Shown here one piece after another: positions 8,487 to 17,366 of a stretch of 26,974 nt of DNA. The DNA is from Hydnum rufescens UP504. Lineage: Eukaryota > Basidiomycota > Agaricomycetes > Cantharellales > Hydnaceae. Under the pieces are notes generated by a model. That model saw only the letters and a list, made by a program, of their open reading frames with translations, was not told the origin of the DNA and searched no databases. Both the position numbers and the translations under genes were made by a program. Positions within the stretch are counted from its first letter, which is position 1, and every line of letters starts with the position of its first letter. The stretch covers positions 1-26,974 of the forward strand of contig MU129338.1 of the NCBI GenBank assembly GCA_014904985.1. Reading direction: 5' to 3'.

Positions 8487-9668
8487 ATGTTTTGTTGGGT
8501 CTCACCACAGGTGGTAGCCAAAAGAGCAGATTTGATTCTCCACTACCCAGACCAGGCATTAGCCCTTGGGAAGGTCCAGTGGGTGATGCAGCATGCCCTC
8601 GAGAGGTCTACCCGCCAGACTTATGCCACTGGCCTGCTTCGGTGGATTGAGTGGGCAGACAACAATGAAATTGTGGAACAAAAATGACTACCAGGGGACG
8701 AAATCCTCTTAGGCTGTTTCGTGGCAGATACGGCAGGGGTAGTCAGTGAGGCAGCCATCAAAAGCTGGTTCTCAGGGCTGGCAGCCTGGCACAGATACCA
8801 TGATGTCCCCTGGCATGGTGGAAGCCCATGCATAGCCCTCATTCTGGCAGGGTGCAAGAAACTCGCACCCGAGTCATCACTAAGGGATCCCTGCCCCCCA
8901 GTCACTATCCCTCACCTTCACACAATTTACCGCCAAATGGATTTCTGCAACACCTATGATGCAGCCTGCTGGGCAATTGCTTGCTCTGCCTTCCATGGCC
9001 TCCTGAGACTAGGAGAAGTGACAGTCCCTGCCAAGAATGCCTTCCGAGCTGACTGTCACGTCCAGCGCAGTGCCAGACTTCAACGGCAAGAGTCTGGGAC
9101 AGTCAAGTCAATGTCTCTTCGTATCCCTTGGACCAAAACCGCCCAAATGCGGGGTGCAGAGCTCATTCTCACCTACGAGGATGGACCAACCTGCCCTTAC
9201 TGCGTGATTGAGAGGCACCTTGAGATCAACTGTGATGTTCCCCCTCATGGCCATTTCTTTGCCTACAAGACCGCAACAGGCTGGGAACCCCCTGTGAAAC
9301 GAAGGATAATGGACCGTTTCTCAAGCATCTGGTGCAGTGCAGGCCTGGAGGCACCATCTGGCCATAGCTTCTGCATTGGAGGCATGACATTCTTGCTGGA
9401 GCACGGAACCGACATCCAGATCGTCCAGAAACTGGGCTGGTGGAGCTCGGATGCCTTTTACCTCTACTGGAGGAACCTCCAGTCCATCATTCCCCAGCAT
9501 ATACACAAGGCAGCAGCACGAGTTAGGGTGGACACCTCAATGGAAGCTTACTTCAAGGAACCAGATCCTATTTTGGTGGCAAGGTGGAAGGAAATACAAG
9601 AGGCGCGCATATGCAGCCACAGCAGCACAGCAATAGTAATGAGTAGGGCTAAGCAGCCAAAGAAGTAG
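8487..9668 (+). pseudogene. Tyrosine recombinase of the Ngaro element, inactivated
   Basis: Two in-frame open segments (8487-8687 and 8721-9668) are joined across a TGA at 8685. The first has the DNA-binding N-terminal pattern (ALERSTRQTYATGLLRWIEW). The second has the core and catalytic parts: LRLGE with Arg96 (codon 9006), IPWTKTAQMRGAELIL, GHSFCIGG with His215 (9363), and AFYLYWRN with the candidate nucleophile Tyr249 (9465), counted from the ATG-like start at 8721. Family members have HSFRIGG or HGFRIGG here. The second catalytic arginine is replaced by Cys218 (TGC at 9372), one transition from CGC. The enzyme would integrate the circular cDNA. The TGA and the lost arginine both fit C-to-T at CpG, so it should be inactive. 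Family assignment is strong. Confidence 0.9.
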
Positions 9669-9771
9669 AGCAACAGGTAATGAACACGAATATAACCCTC
9701 TGGTGCTGTTTGGGGTGATAGCGCATTCCTGCCGGACCTGACTATGGTTTGGCGCACCAGCTGTTTGGGGT

Positions 9772-9900
9772 GCACAGTCAGATCCAGCGACACTCATGCA
9801 CTGAGAGTTGCTTCGCAACTCTCTCACACAACCATGCTAGTAGTGATAACAATTCTTGGTGATACAACAATAGAACAATCCAGACTCGCTAGCTATATCA
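9772..9900 (+). repeat. Ngaro split direct repeat B1
   Basis: Aligns to 10108-10235 (B2) with a constant offset of 336 and few mismatches (tgacga versus caacaa and similar). It starts at gcacagtcagatcc and ends in agctatatca, where it overlaps the start of A2. It contains a perfect stem (GAGAGTTGC, loop TTC, GCAACTCTC) at 9803-9823. Confidence 0.9.
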
Positions 9901-10048
9901 CTCTTGAGTCCAAAGGCATGACGACGGAAGAGTGGAGGCTGGCGAATGGAGGAGTGATGAGTCGGCTCGAACCAGGTGTTGCATCCAGAGGCCGAGCTGC
10001 ACGACAACCTCAGGAGATAGCTACTGCTAGAGTCGCCGACCGTTCTTT
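9894..10048 (+). repeat. Ngaro split direct repeat A2
   Basis: Second copy of the 155-bp A segment (A1 at 62-216), sandwiched between B1 and B2 as expected for a Ngaro right end. Differences from A1 are mostly transitions (for example cagcttgaac versus cggctcgaac). Confidence 0.9.
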
Positions 10049-10107
10049 CCCCCCACCCACCCCACTATTAGCCAAGTTGTGAGAGTCGCAAGTGATCCCA
10101 CCCACCC

Positions 10108-10235
10108 GCACAGTCAGATCCGGCGACACTCATGCACTGAGAGTTGCTTCGCAACTCTCTCACACAACCACACTAGTAGTGATAACAATTCTTGGTGATA
10201 TGACGATAGAACAATCCAGACTTGCTAGCATATCA
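10108..10235 (+). repeat. Ngaro split direct repeat B2 and right terminus
   Basis: Second copy of B1 ending in tagcatatca. Repeat H sequence resumes directly afterwards at gtaaatgaatg (10236), which fixes the right end of the element. The conserved GAGAGTTGC/GCAACTCTC hairpin is at 10139-10159. Confidence 0.9.
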
Positions 10236-10541
10236 GTAAATGAATGAACACAACATGAACACATATAAGCCTTTCTACAAGCATCCCTCACATATAAACC
10301 TTCCTATAAGCATTCCATATGACATATAAGCCTTCCTATAAGCATCTACGATATATCATTGACTATTGCTAGTCCATATCACATTCCATTCTCCAATAAA
10401 CACACACATATCTTGCAGAGAGTGATCAACCATTGAAGCAAACCAACCCATTTGAATAAACAGAAACACAGTCTCCCATCTACACACTGGCTGAACCAGA
10501 TTTTGATTTGACAGTCATCAGAGCTCCCAACCCTTCTTCTA
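10236..10541 (+). repeat. Repeat H copy 1, right piece
   Basis: Matches 23997-24246 (copy 2), with the same phrases tataagcctttc, gagagtgatcaaccat and ctcccatctacacactggct. Shared identity ends at cttcttctata. One frame reads SPIYTLAEP-FDLTVI-APNPSSI in both copies, suggesting the start of a retroelement gene; identity of that gene is unknown. The left half of this copy is at 1-60. Confidence 0.75.
10261..10350 (+). repeat. Short tandem repeat, about 30 bp x 3
   Basis: Three variants of acatataagccttcctataagcat begin at 10261, 10290 and 10322. Repeat H copy 2 has a single unit at the same place (near 24018), so this is a local expansion in copy 1. Confidence 0.8.
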
Positions 10542-11075
10542 TACCATTGCCTGTAAAATATAGTTTGGAAGGTTTGCTGCAATATCTATAGTGTGAATGA
10601 CAGCCGCATGGGCCTCTGAGCAGCCCTGCATTGGCTTCCATGGTTGCTGTGGGGACTGCTTGGCCTGATTGTACAATCTGGCCCCACCAGGGGCATCCTC
10701 AATAAGTACATCAGCCCTGGAGGGATAGGAGAGTATGGGAGAGGGTCCAGTAGACACATAAGTGGAACTTTGGAGCATAGGATTTTTTATAAAGAAGTTT
10801 TCAAAAGCAGTTGATGAAGCACTGGCCAGGTTATTATAAATGCCACATAGCTTTTTTGTGGCCTTCTTACATGGGCCAGAATCTATGTGTAGCTTCAGTC
10901 CTGCTGGACCAACATTAGGACACTTGATCTCTTGGTGGCATTTCAGACACTCCTCAACCCAGTCAGGGCCATATTCATTGACCTGTAATGGAGACCTGAA
11001 CTTAGTTGCTGAAGACAATGAATGGGATGCTGACTCAGGGGCTAATAACTATACCTTCTTCTTCTTTTTGGCCAT
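10539..11075 (-). pseudogene. Zinc-finger (BED-like) protein fragment, minus strand
   Basis: Reading from an ATG at 11073-11075, the frame starts MAKKKKKV, a basic nuclear-localisation-like patch. It then meets a TAG (about 11049-11051), one transition from CAG, and then stays open to 10539. About 40 residues in is CLKCHQEIKC followed by LKLHIDSGPC, a CX2C...HX5C pattern like BED-type zinc fingers found at the N terminus of many transposon-related proteins in mushrooms. The rest is polar and unassigned. Instead of a stop, GTATAG could be an intron donor, but no acceptor restores the frame well. The final stop codon lies on the junction with repeat H, so the C terminus is probably truncated by that junction. 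No transposase catalytic domain is visible. Function: probable DNA-binding protein, not assigned further. Confidence 0.5.
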
Positions 11076-11129
11076 TGATACTCCCAGGTAGATGAAAGTG
11101 CTCACTATGAGGTGATAGAACTGATGGGA

Positions 11130-11134
11130 CAATT
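11130..11134. repeat. CAATT target-site duplication, left
   Basis: CAATT immediately before the left LTR, repeated at 16198-16202 immediately after the right LTR. Confidence 0.9.
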
Positions 11135-11694
11135 TGTAATATAGTGTATTACATAAGGGAGTTCAGACTCAAAGTCATGTATATACAGCAGATGCCAGGA
11201 TGGAATAAGAACTTTTGCCCAGACCTCTATGCCTAGTGAGAACCATGAACCCTCTTGCCTCTTGTCTCTTGTCTCTGCTGCTTCTATCTGGATATCTTGC
11301 TGGCCCCTAGTAGCCATCAATACTAGCCTTTTCCCTGGCTTTGGACTTGTGCCTCGGGACTCTAGCAGGGAAAGCAGTAAGCAGGATCACCCTTCCTCTT
11401 ACTGATCCCCTTCCTCTCCTCAGGTAGTGACTGTGCCACTTGGCCAGTCACTACATTACTATCTTTCACCATCCTCCCATTCCATCTACAACCTTTTCTC
11501 CTGTGCTCAGGGCAAAGCCAGTGCTTAGCCCTGTGTGCAGCTCCTCTGCCCAAAGCTAGTGCTGAGGGCAGTGTGATTACCCTTTCACCATCTTATCCCC
11601 CTATTCCCTCCCATCTGGCTCCCCACCTGTCAACTCCACTTTGTCCAAGTACGACAACAAGTGCCCTCCTGAATCTGGGAGGCACTTCATTACA
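11135..11694 (+). repeat. Left LTR (560 bp)
   Basis: Pairs with 15637-16197. By eye about 4% of positions differ, almost all transitions, and denser in the first 120 bases. Ends are TGTAAT and ATTACA, perfect inverted termini. It contains the pyrimidine-rich repeat cttgcctcttgtctcttgt near 11255-11275. Confidence 0.92.
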
Positions 11695-11695
11695 C

Positions 11696-11713
11696 TGGTT
11701 CCCTCTAGCCAAC
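11696..11713 (+). promoter_or_regulatory. Primer-binding-site-like sequence
   Basis: TGGTTCCCTCTAGCC begins one base after the left LTR. A TGG start is expected because it pairs with the CCA end of a tRNA. The particular tRNA cannot be named from the sequence alone. Confidence 0.5.
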
Positions 11714-11744
11714 AAAGCGGTCAAACCAACACTATCCCTTCCTT

Positions 11745-12858
11745 CTGCTTCTTCTCCTGTCTACTCTACAAGGAAGTGGAGGCTTAGCCAGCCCAGGAGC
11801 TCTTCCCTCTCCTTCTCTACACCATCCCAGGAGACTGTCCTATACCACCCCTCAACCCATGAGTGTATCTTCATCCCTCCCCACCTTCACTCTCCACACC
11901 AGTTCCTGGAGATCCTCAGGCATCTAGATCAGCCTAGGGATGAGTACTCTCCCTTCTCCTCAGGGGCTCCCCTCACAACATATCAGTTCCTTGTCACCTG
12001 GGCCAGCCCGACACTCAGGGAGTGCCCCTCCTACTTCCTATTTGATGAGGACCTAGGTGGATGGTTGCTGTTCAGCTGGCTTTAGAGAAGCTCCAGGCTG
12101 TCATTAGGGATACTCTAGCCCTTGTAGGAGCAGATGCCCCAGGATTCCTAATAGACCACAATTTGGAATTATCTGAGAAGCTATGGAGGGCTAAGGATCT
12201 AAGGGAACTAAGGACAGCTGACAAGCTGCTCAAGCTTTGAGTTCAGTTGGCCTTTGCTCGCCTTGAGAAGCTGGAGAGACTGCATAAGGGTCTCAGCTGG
12301 GCTTCCCCCCTAGCCCCCAAGAGCTCATTCTTCCTCCCCTTGGAGCTCTGTGGAAGTCTACCTGAGGCTGAGAGAGTCCCAGCTCCGGAACCTTTGCCTA
12401 GGAGCAGACTATGCCCCCTCATTTTGGTGCAAGGTGGCAAGCAGCTAGGGACTGCTCTTAGTGGAGGAATTCCTAAGCCACCTGGACCTGCAGGAAGGCT
12501 CCCTGGACCACCAACTCCCTCAGCAAGCCTTCCCTCCCCTTCTCCTCCTCACCCCCAGTCATTTGGGAACCTCCATATTCTGCCTTGTCATCATTCCTCC
12601 CTGAATACCCTTGATGGAGGCTTCCCAATGACCCCCACTGCAAGTGAATTGGATGAGTATTGCAGGCCCAGTGGTCACACTCTCCTTATCCCTTTCCAAC
12701 ATGGCCTTTCCCTCTCCCCTTCCTGGAAATGGCCTCCAATTGCCCTTGGGATGTGTCCAGAATGGGCACCTGCTCTATCTGACCCCAAGAAGGGCCTTTG
12801 CTGGGCAATCTGGCAAGAATTACCAGCCCGGGAGGTGCATGACCCTGGGGGGCCCTGA
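11745..12858 (+). pseudogene. Broken gag-like reading frame of the LTR element
   Basis: A protein-like reading begins within 11573-12085 (motifs HECIFIPPHLHSPHQFLEIL, TYQFLVTWASPTLRE). It shifts frame near 12065 and continues VQLALEKLQAVIRDTLALV, has a TGA at about 12238, and continues VQLAFARLEKLERLHKGL to 12858. The leucine and charge pattern of the middle part suggests amphipathic helices as in capsid-type Gag, but there is no zinc knuckle and no family match that I can name. It may instead be non-coding leader with chance reading. I consider it weak. Confidence 0.3.
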
Positions 12859-13150
12859 AATCCATTCCCCCGTCTCCCAGTTCATGACTAATTCCCTGCC
12901 TATCCCCCTGCCTTTATACTTGATTGAAAGCTCCCAATTGTGGCCTTCCAATAGCCCCACTTTCAAGATGATTGGCTGGAGATTGCAGGAGAACTCATCA
13001 TTTTACTGGATTCCCCACACCCCCTCCTCATCCCCTTGTACATTGGCACAAACTCCTCCCTTCATTCATGTACATTCAATGGAAATATACAGTCTATCTC
13101 TTGTCCACAAGCCCAAGTACCTTGGCCAAACCTTTGCAAAGCTCATATCC

Positions 13151-13386
13151 AGGCCAGGATTACATAATTCTGGAATCAAATCTGGCAACTTCCAAAGGTT
13201 ACTGTAATGAGTAGGCCAGAGTCTGGATCACATGGTTCCGGAATCAAATCTGGCAACTTCTGAAGGTTACTGTTACAACCAGGCCAGAGTCTGGGTCACA
13301 TGATTTTGGAACCAAATCTGGCAACTTCTGAAGGTTACTGTAACAAGTACACTGGAGTCTGGATTACATAATTCCAGAACTCTAAC
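13151..13386 (+). repeat. Tandem repeat, about 68 bp x 3.5
   Basis: Units start at aggccaggat or aggccagagt at 13151 (62 bp), 13213 (68 bp) and 13281 (68 bp), plus a partial unit at 13349. All share caaatctggcaacttc and aaggttactgtaa. The array lies in the interior of the LTR element. Confidence 0.9.
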
Positions 13387-14919
13387 CTTGCTCTGCAGTT
13401 CAGATTGCTTGACCCTGGAATCAAGTTGGACTACTTCCTCAAGGGACAAACTACATAATGCAACAACATATACATTCCTAATCTATGGAGCACACTTCTA
13501 CAAGGCTTCCAATTTCATGCCCTCTGCCCATATTCCTTCCATTGTAAAAATCTCTCTTGGCAAACCATGGGGACCCCTGCCACTCCTTCACTCAATTCTC
13601 CCTGAGTTCTCCCCCTATGGCCATGTAATAATATCCCACAGAAAGCCATGCTTTCCACCTCCGCATTTGGCCTAATTCCAGCTCAATGGGATAAATATTG
13701 AGAGCTAGGAAGTGGTGTCTTCAAATGGGTCTCCTTTTGGCACTAGTCTCCCTATATCTCCTCCAATTCATGGCCAATTTGGGTGATCGCAGATATCATG
13801 GATATGTGAAATTTGGGTCTTCCATCATCAATTTATGTTGGAGATTTTGGCCCAGCCACTGTGGAGTAAAGAGGCACTCTTCTCCTCACCAAAGCACATT
13901 GGAAGCCCCCTGCCAAGTTGCCTGTATCCACCTCAGTTCCTCATGGATTTGGACGATTTAAATTTCCATGGGAGTGTCAGACCAAAGGCTTCCATAATTC
14001 ATCTTGATCTTGGAATTTGGAGCTCCCATTGTGGAATAGTGGGACATTATTCCCTTACTTTAGGCTCAATTGGACTCCCCCACCAGTTCTGCCACATCTT
14101 CTTCAATTCTGGCCCAATTTACATGGTTTTAATTCTCATGGAAAAAGACTGTCTTTTCCTGTCTTATTTTTTTTCCACCATTGGCCATCTCCAATTCTTG
14201 GACTGTCAAGCTAGTGCTTCAGTCCATGAATTTCAAAATCCCTCCTCTAGATCTCTTTTCCCAGGTCTACCCCTATTCCAAATCACTCCCAAATGGCCCC
14301 AATGGACGCCCCCAAACCCCTACTCTCCATTATGCCCCTTCCAATCATATTCCACCCACCAAACCCCAGAAACATGTCCCTATCCCAGCTTTATGGATAA
14401 ATACTCTGGGAAAGATTTCTTTTGGTGTGAAAGGAAATCAACACCAAAAAAAATGGGGGGCAGTAGGGGGTACTGAGTAGTATGAGGGGCCAAGGGAAAG
14501 GAAGGAATTGGCCTATGGGCTTCCAGGAGGGGAATATGACTACAGGCCCCTGGCTGTAAGGCAGACTTAGGGAGGATGGGACATCCTGCAATGGGCAAGC
14601 TTCCTGGGAAGGAAGCTATCCCCTATGCATTGGCCTCTTCAAGACATGTGGCCTTGGCTCTCTGGGGACATCTCGTGTGGCCATGACCATGGCCACAGCA
14701 CTAGCCCTTCCCAGAGCCATCTAAGCTGTGGCTGCCACCTCTGTATCACTGTGGCCCTTTCAGCCTATCACTATGCCAGGCACAGCCACTTCTAGGGCCA
14801 CAGCCACCTCCACCAGATACAGTGGCAGGCCAGCTCCCTTGATGCCACAGATAGCCCCAGGCTATGGACTGCAGCCTAATCCTCCTTATGCAGTCCAGCC
14901 TGTATGGCATCTTGGCCCT

Positions 14920-15150
14920 CTTCCCTGGCCTTGATCCTTGTGGCCCTGCCCTTGCCATCGCCTGGCCTCTCACTGTGGCCTTGCCTCCCACTACAGTCTT
15001 GCCCTCACCATGGCCCTGTCTCTTGCCATGGCCTTCCTCCCTGTGGCTTCACCCTTCCCTGTGGCCTTGCCCTTCCCCATGGCCTTGCCCCTCCCTGTGG
15101 CTTTACCCTTCCCTGCAGCTTAGTCCTCCCCTATGGCCTAGCCTTGCCCT
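14920..15150 (+). repeat. Degenerate short repeat rich in ccatggcc/ctgtggcct
   Basis: Low-complexity stretch built from variants of cctgtggccttgcccttccc every 18-24 bases. It creates long chance reading frames on both strands, which I do not annotate as genes. Confidence 0.75.
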
Positions 15151-15623
15151 GATGCTCTTCCAGGGCCTGGCCTCTGCTTGCTCAGCCTTCCTCTATGTAT
15201 AGGCTATGGGACTTTACAGCTAGTGGGCTAATGGCAATCCTTAGTCCCACCAAAGACTTTGCCCACCCACCCTCCCAGTCTTTGGTGTCATACCTAATGC
15301 TATCCAATGCCATCAAGCCTGGGGGGCAGCAGCCATGGTGCAGAAGGATCTTAGAGGCTTGAAGACATTTGGATAAAGGCCACAATTCTCCCCCTTCCTT
15401 CTCCCCTCTTCTCTTGCTCTTCCTTGCTACTTTCTTTCATCCTGTCTTCTTCTTTCCCCATTCAAAGGCTAAGATCCATTGTTTTGAAATCCAAAGCCCA
15501 GCACTGGATTATGGACTCTCATTGAATCCTGCCTTTCTTTTGCTTTTTCTAAAATTCACACATTCTTTCCACTTCATCTGCCTTCCTTATGCGCAGGTGC
15601 TCAGTTAAGACTTTTGGAGTCCA

Positions 15624-15636
15624 AACTGGGGGGCAC
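15624..15636 (+). promoter_or_regulatory. Polypurine-tract-like sequence before the right LTR
   Basis: actggggggcac abuts TGTAAT of the right LTR. A G-run in this position is the usual plus-strand primer of fungal LTR retrotransposons. Confidence 0.65.
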
Positions 15637-16197
15637 TGTAATATAATGTATTACATAAGGGAGTTTGGACTCAAAAGTCATGTATATACGGCAGATGCTG
15701 GGATGGAATAAGAACTTTTGCCCGGACCTCTACACCTAGTGAGAACCGTGAACCCTCTTGCCTCTTGTCTCTTGTCTCTGCTGCTTCTATCTGGATATCT
15801 TGCTGACCCCTAGTAGCCATCAATACTAGCCTTTTCCCTGGCTTTGGACTTGTGCCTCAGGACTCTAGCAGGGAAAGCAGTAAGCAGGATCACCCTTCCT
15901 CTTACTGATCCCCTTCCTCTCCTCAGGTAGTGACTGTGCCACTTGGCCAGTCACTACATTACTATCTTTCACCATCCTCCCATTCCATCTACAACCTTTT
16001 CTCCTGTGCTCAGGGCAAAGCCAGTGCTTAGCCCTGTGTGCAGCTCCTCCACCCAAAGCCAGTGCTAAGGGTGGTGTGATTACCCTTTCACCATCTTATC
16101 CCCTTATTCCCTCCCATCTGGCTCCCAACCTGTCAACTCCACTTTGTCCAAGTATGACAACAAGTGTCCTCCTGAATCCGGGAGGCACTTCATTACA
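15637..16197 (+). repeat. Right LTR (561 bp)
   Basis: Matches the left LTR over its whole length with the same terminal TGTAAT and ATTACA. CAATT follows at 16198-16202. Confidence 0.92.
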
Positions 16198-16202
16198 CAA
16201 TT

Positions 16203-16371
16203 TGTATATTCAAATGTTGATGACACTTCCCATATTTGGTCTTAATTCCATTAATTCTGGATGTCTGCCTTGGCTCTGATGGCTATAGGCAGAGTTAAAG
16301 GGTACCCCCCCCTCCTCAGGTCTTAAGTTCATAATTCGACCTGAGTTCCAGAATTTGATTCCTTGCACCCC
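16203..16371. other. Unassigned spacer before palindrome copy 2
   Basis: Sequence between the LTR element's target duplication and the first paired base of the palindrome. It includes a C-run (ggtacccccccctcc) near 16302-16315. Before the LTR element inserted it was continuous with 11076-11129, and so lay upstream of the minus-strand zinc-finger gene. No gene is seen. Confidence 0.5.
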
Positions 16372-16773
16372 CTTGGCTCAATCCATGCATTACTTATGGA
16401 GATATGAGCCAAACAGGTTTACACATTAAAAATTGATTTCCTCCCCCTATAAAATAGCTAAGGACTTGAAAATTTACACAGATTATGATGTCATTATGAA
16501 GTAATCATGTGCCAAAAATCAGCCCAATCCATGCTCTTAAAGAGGGGGAACTGGGCAGGGGGGACTGGAACCACCAGAAGTTGCTGGAAAATAGGAACTG
16601 AGTGGACAAGTCTGAAATTTGGCACATATAAATAGACTATTGGACCAAAAATCAGATCAGAATTTCAGCCCAATCCATGCATTACTTATGGAGATATGAG
16701 CCAAACAAATCTGGACATTGAAAATTGATTGACCCCCCCTACAGTCAAGATATGAACTTGAAATTTTACATGG

Positions 16774-16778
16774 AGTAT
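16774..16778. repeat. AGTAT target-site duplication, left
   Basis: AGTAT before the solo LTR, repeated at 17362-17366. The mirror arm carries the uninterrupted form (agtat once, at about 19046-19058). Confidence 0.88.
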
Positions 16779-17361
16779 TGTCAGGGCCACGCTGCGACGA
16801 GAGCACCAAACAAATATAAACACAGATAATTCCGGCTAAGTCCGGTGTAAGTCCGGCTAAGTCCGAGAGAATCCGGGCAGGAATGAGATAACGAAGATAG
16901 GAGGGGACGGAGAGGCAATCCAGCAGCCCGGAAGGGACTAGGCGGAAACGAGCACAGCGGTCCTTAAGCTCGTGGAGTCAACTGGAAAATACTCGGACCT
17001 GTAGTCCGGAGTAACAGCGGAAATCCTGAGAGACCAAAGCTGGGGTCTCTGGACTTCGCTCTCGGACTACTTATACATGATGACTATACTACGGGGGAGT
17101 GATCGCTAAACTGGAGGTGGTTACAAGGGGGACAGGAACAGGAACAGGAACTCGGCCAGGGGGTGAACCGGAAGCAATGGGAAATGAAAGGGAAATGAAA
17201 AGGAAATGAAACCAAGATAGGGTTGGACCGGAGTCAAACCGGAAGCAAAGTGGACTTGGGCAAGGGAAATAAGTGGAGAACCAGGCTGGAGGTGGGCGGA
17301 GGAGGACCAGAGTTGACCGGAGTAGACCGGAGTAGACCGGAGTTGGGGGCGAACCCTGACA
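16779..17361. mobile_element. Solo LTR (583 bp), probably from a Ty3/gypsy-type element
   Basis: Begins TGTCAGGG, ends CCCTGACA, and is flanked by perfect AGTAT duplications, with no internal element sequence. That is the structure left when two LTRs recombine. The TG...CA ends and 5-bp duplication suit a gypsy- or copia-type element; the superfamily is inferred. It is clearly richer in CpG than the palindrome around it. Short internal repeats are present: taagtccgg variants at 16836-16865, and four 10-bp gaccggagta units at 17305-17344 near the right end. Confidence 0.88.
17305..17344 (+). repeat. 10-bp x 4 tandem repeat in the solo LTR
   Basis: gaccagagtt, gaccggagta, gaccggagta and gaccggagtt follow one another without gaps just before the LTR end. 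Confidence 0.9.
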
Positions 17362-17366
17362 AGTAT
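17362..17366. repeat. AGTAT target-site duplication, right
   Basis: Partner of 16774-16778. Confidence 0.88.

Larger units (their letters stand above)
61..10235 (+). mobile_element. Ngaro-like (DIRS-group) tyrosine-recombinase retrotransposon, decayed and interrupted
   Basis: What is seen: a 155-bp segment near the left end (A1) recurs near the right end (A2), and a 128-129-bp segment flanks A2 on both sides (B1, B2). This gives the order A1 - coding - B1 - A2 - B2. Between them, on the plus strand, are a gag-like region with a CCHC knuckle, a reverse transcriptase with a VDDF box, RNase H and a tyrosine recombinase. Split direct repeats plus a recombinase in place of a DDE integrase define Ngaro-type members of the DIRS group. 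I see no methyltransferase-like domain, which also fits Ngaro. Without the 4159-bp inner insertion the element would be about 6 kb, a usual size. Comparison with repeat H copy 2 shows the host sequence resuming at 10236 with no clear target duplication, as expected for recombinase-mediated insertion. Many premature stops make it non-autonomous today. Confidence 0.9.
11135..16197 (+). mobile_element. Complete non-autonomous LTR retrotransposon (LARD-like)
   Basis: Two LTRs of 560-561 bp (11135-11694 and 15637-16197), each running from TGTAAT to ATTACA, are flanked by perfect 5-bp CAATT duplications. The interior (11695-15636, about 3.9 kb) starts with a TGG-initial primer-binding-like site one base after the LTR and ends in a purine run (ctggggggcac) just before the right LTR. 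The interior encodes no protease, reverse transcriptase, RNase H or integrase motif that I can find in any frame; at most it has a broken gag-like reading. The size and lack of pol fit a large retrotransposon derivative mobilised by a partner element. Orientation is plus, given by the PBS and PPT order. It is inserted upstream of the minus-strand zinc-finger gene. Confidence 0.9.

Noticed and set aside
10840..11091. Plus-strand open frame opposite the zinc-finger fragment
   Set aside because: It is the antisense shadow of the minus-strand frame, which carries the recognisable CX2C...HX5C motif.
14746..15202. Several overlapping open frames rich in Pro, Leu, Ala and Trp
   Set aside because: They come from the short ccatggcc-type repeat, are open in several frames at once, and have no domain.
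15865..16279. Open frames duplicated at 11362-11553 and 15865-16056
   Set aside because: They lie wholly inside the two LTRs and are copies of each other; no evidence of translation.
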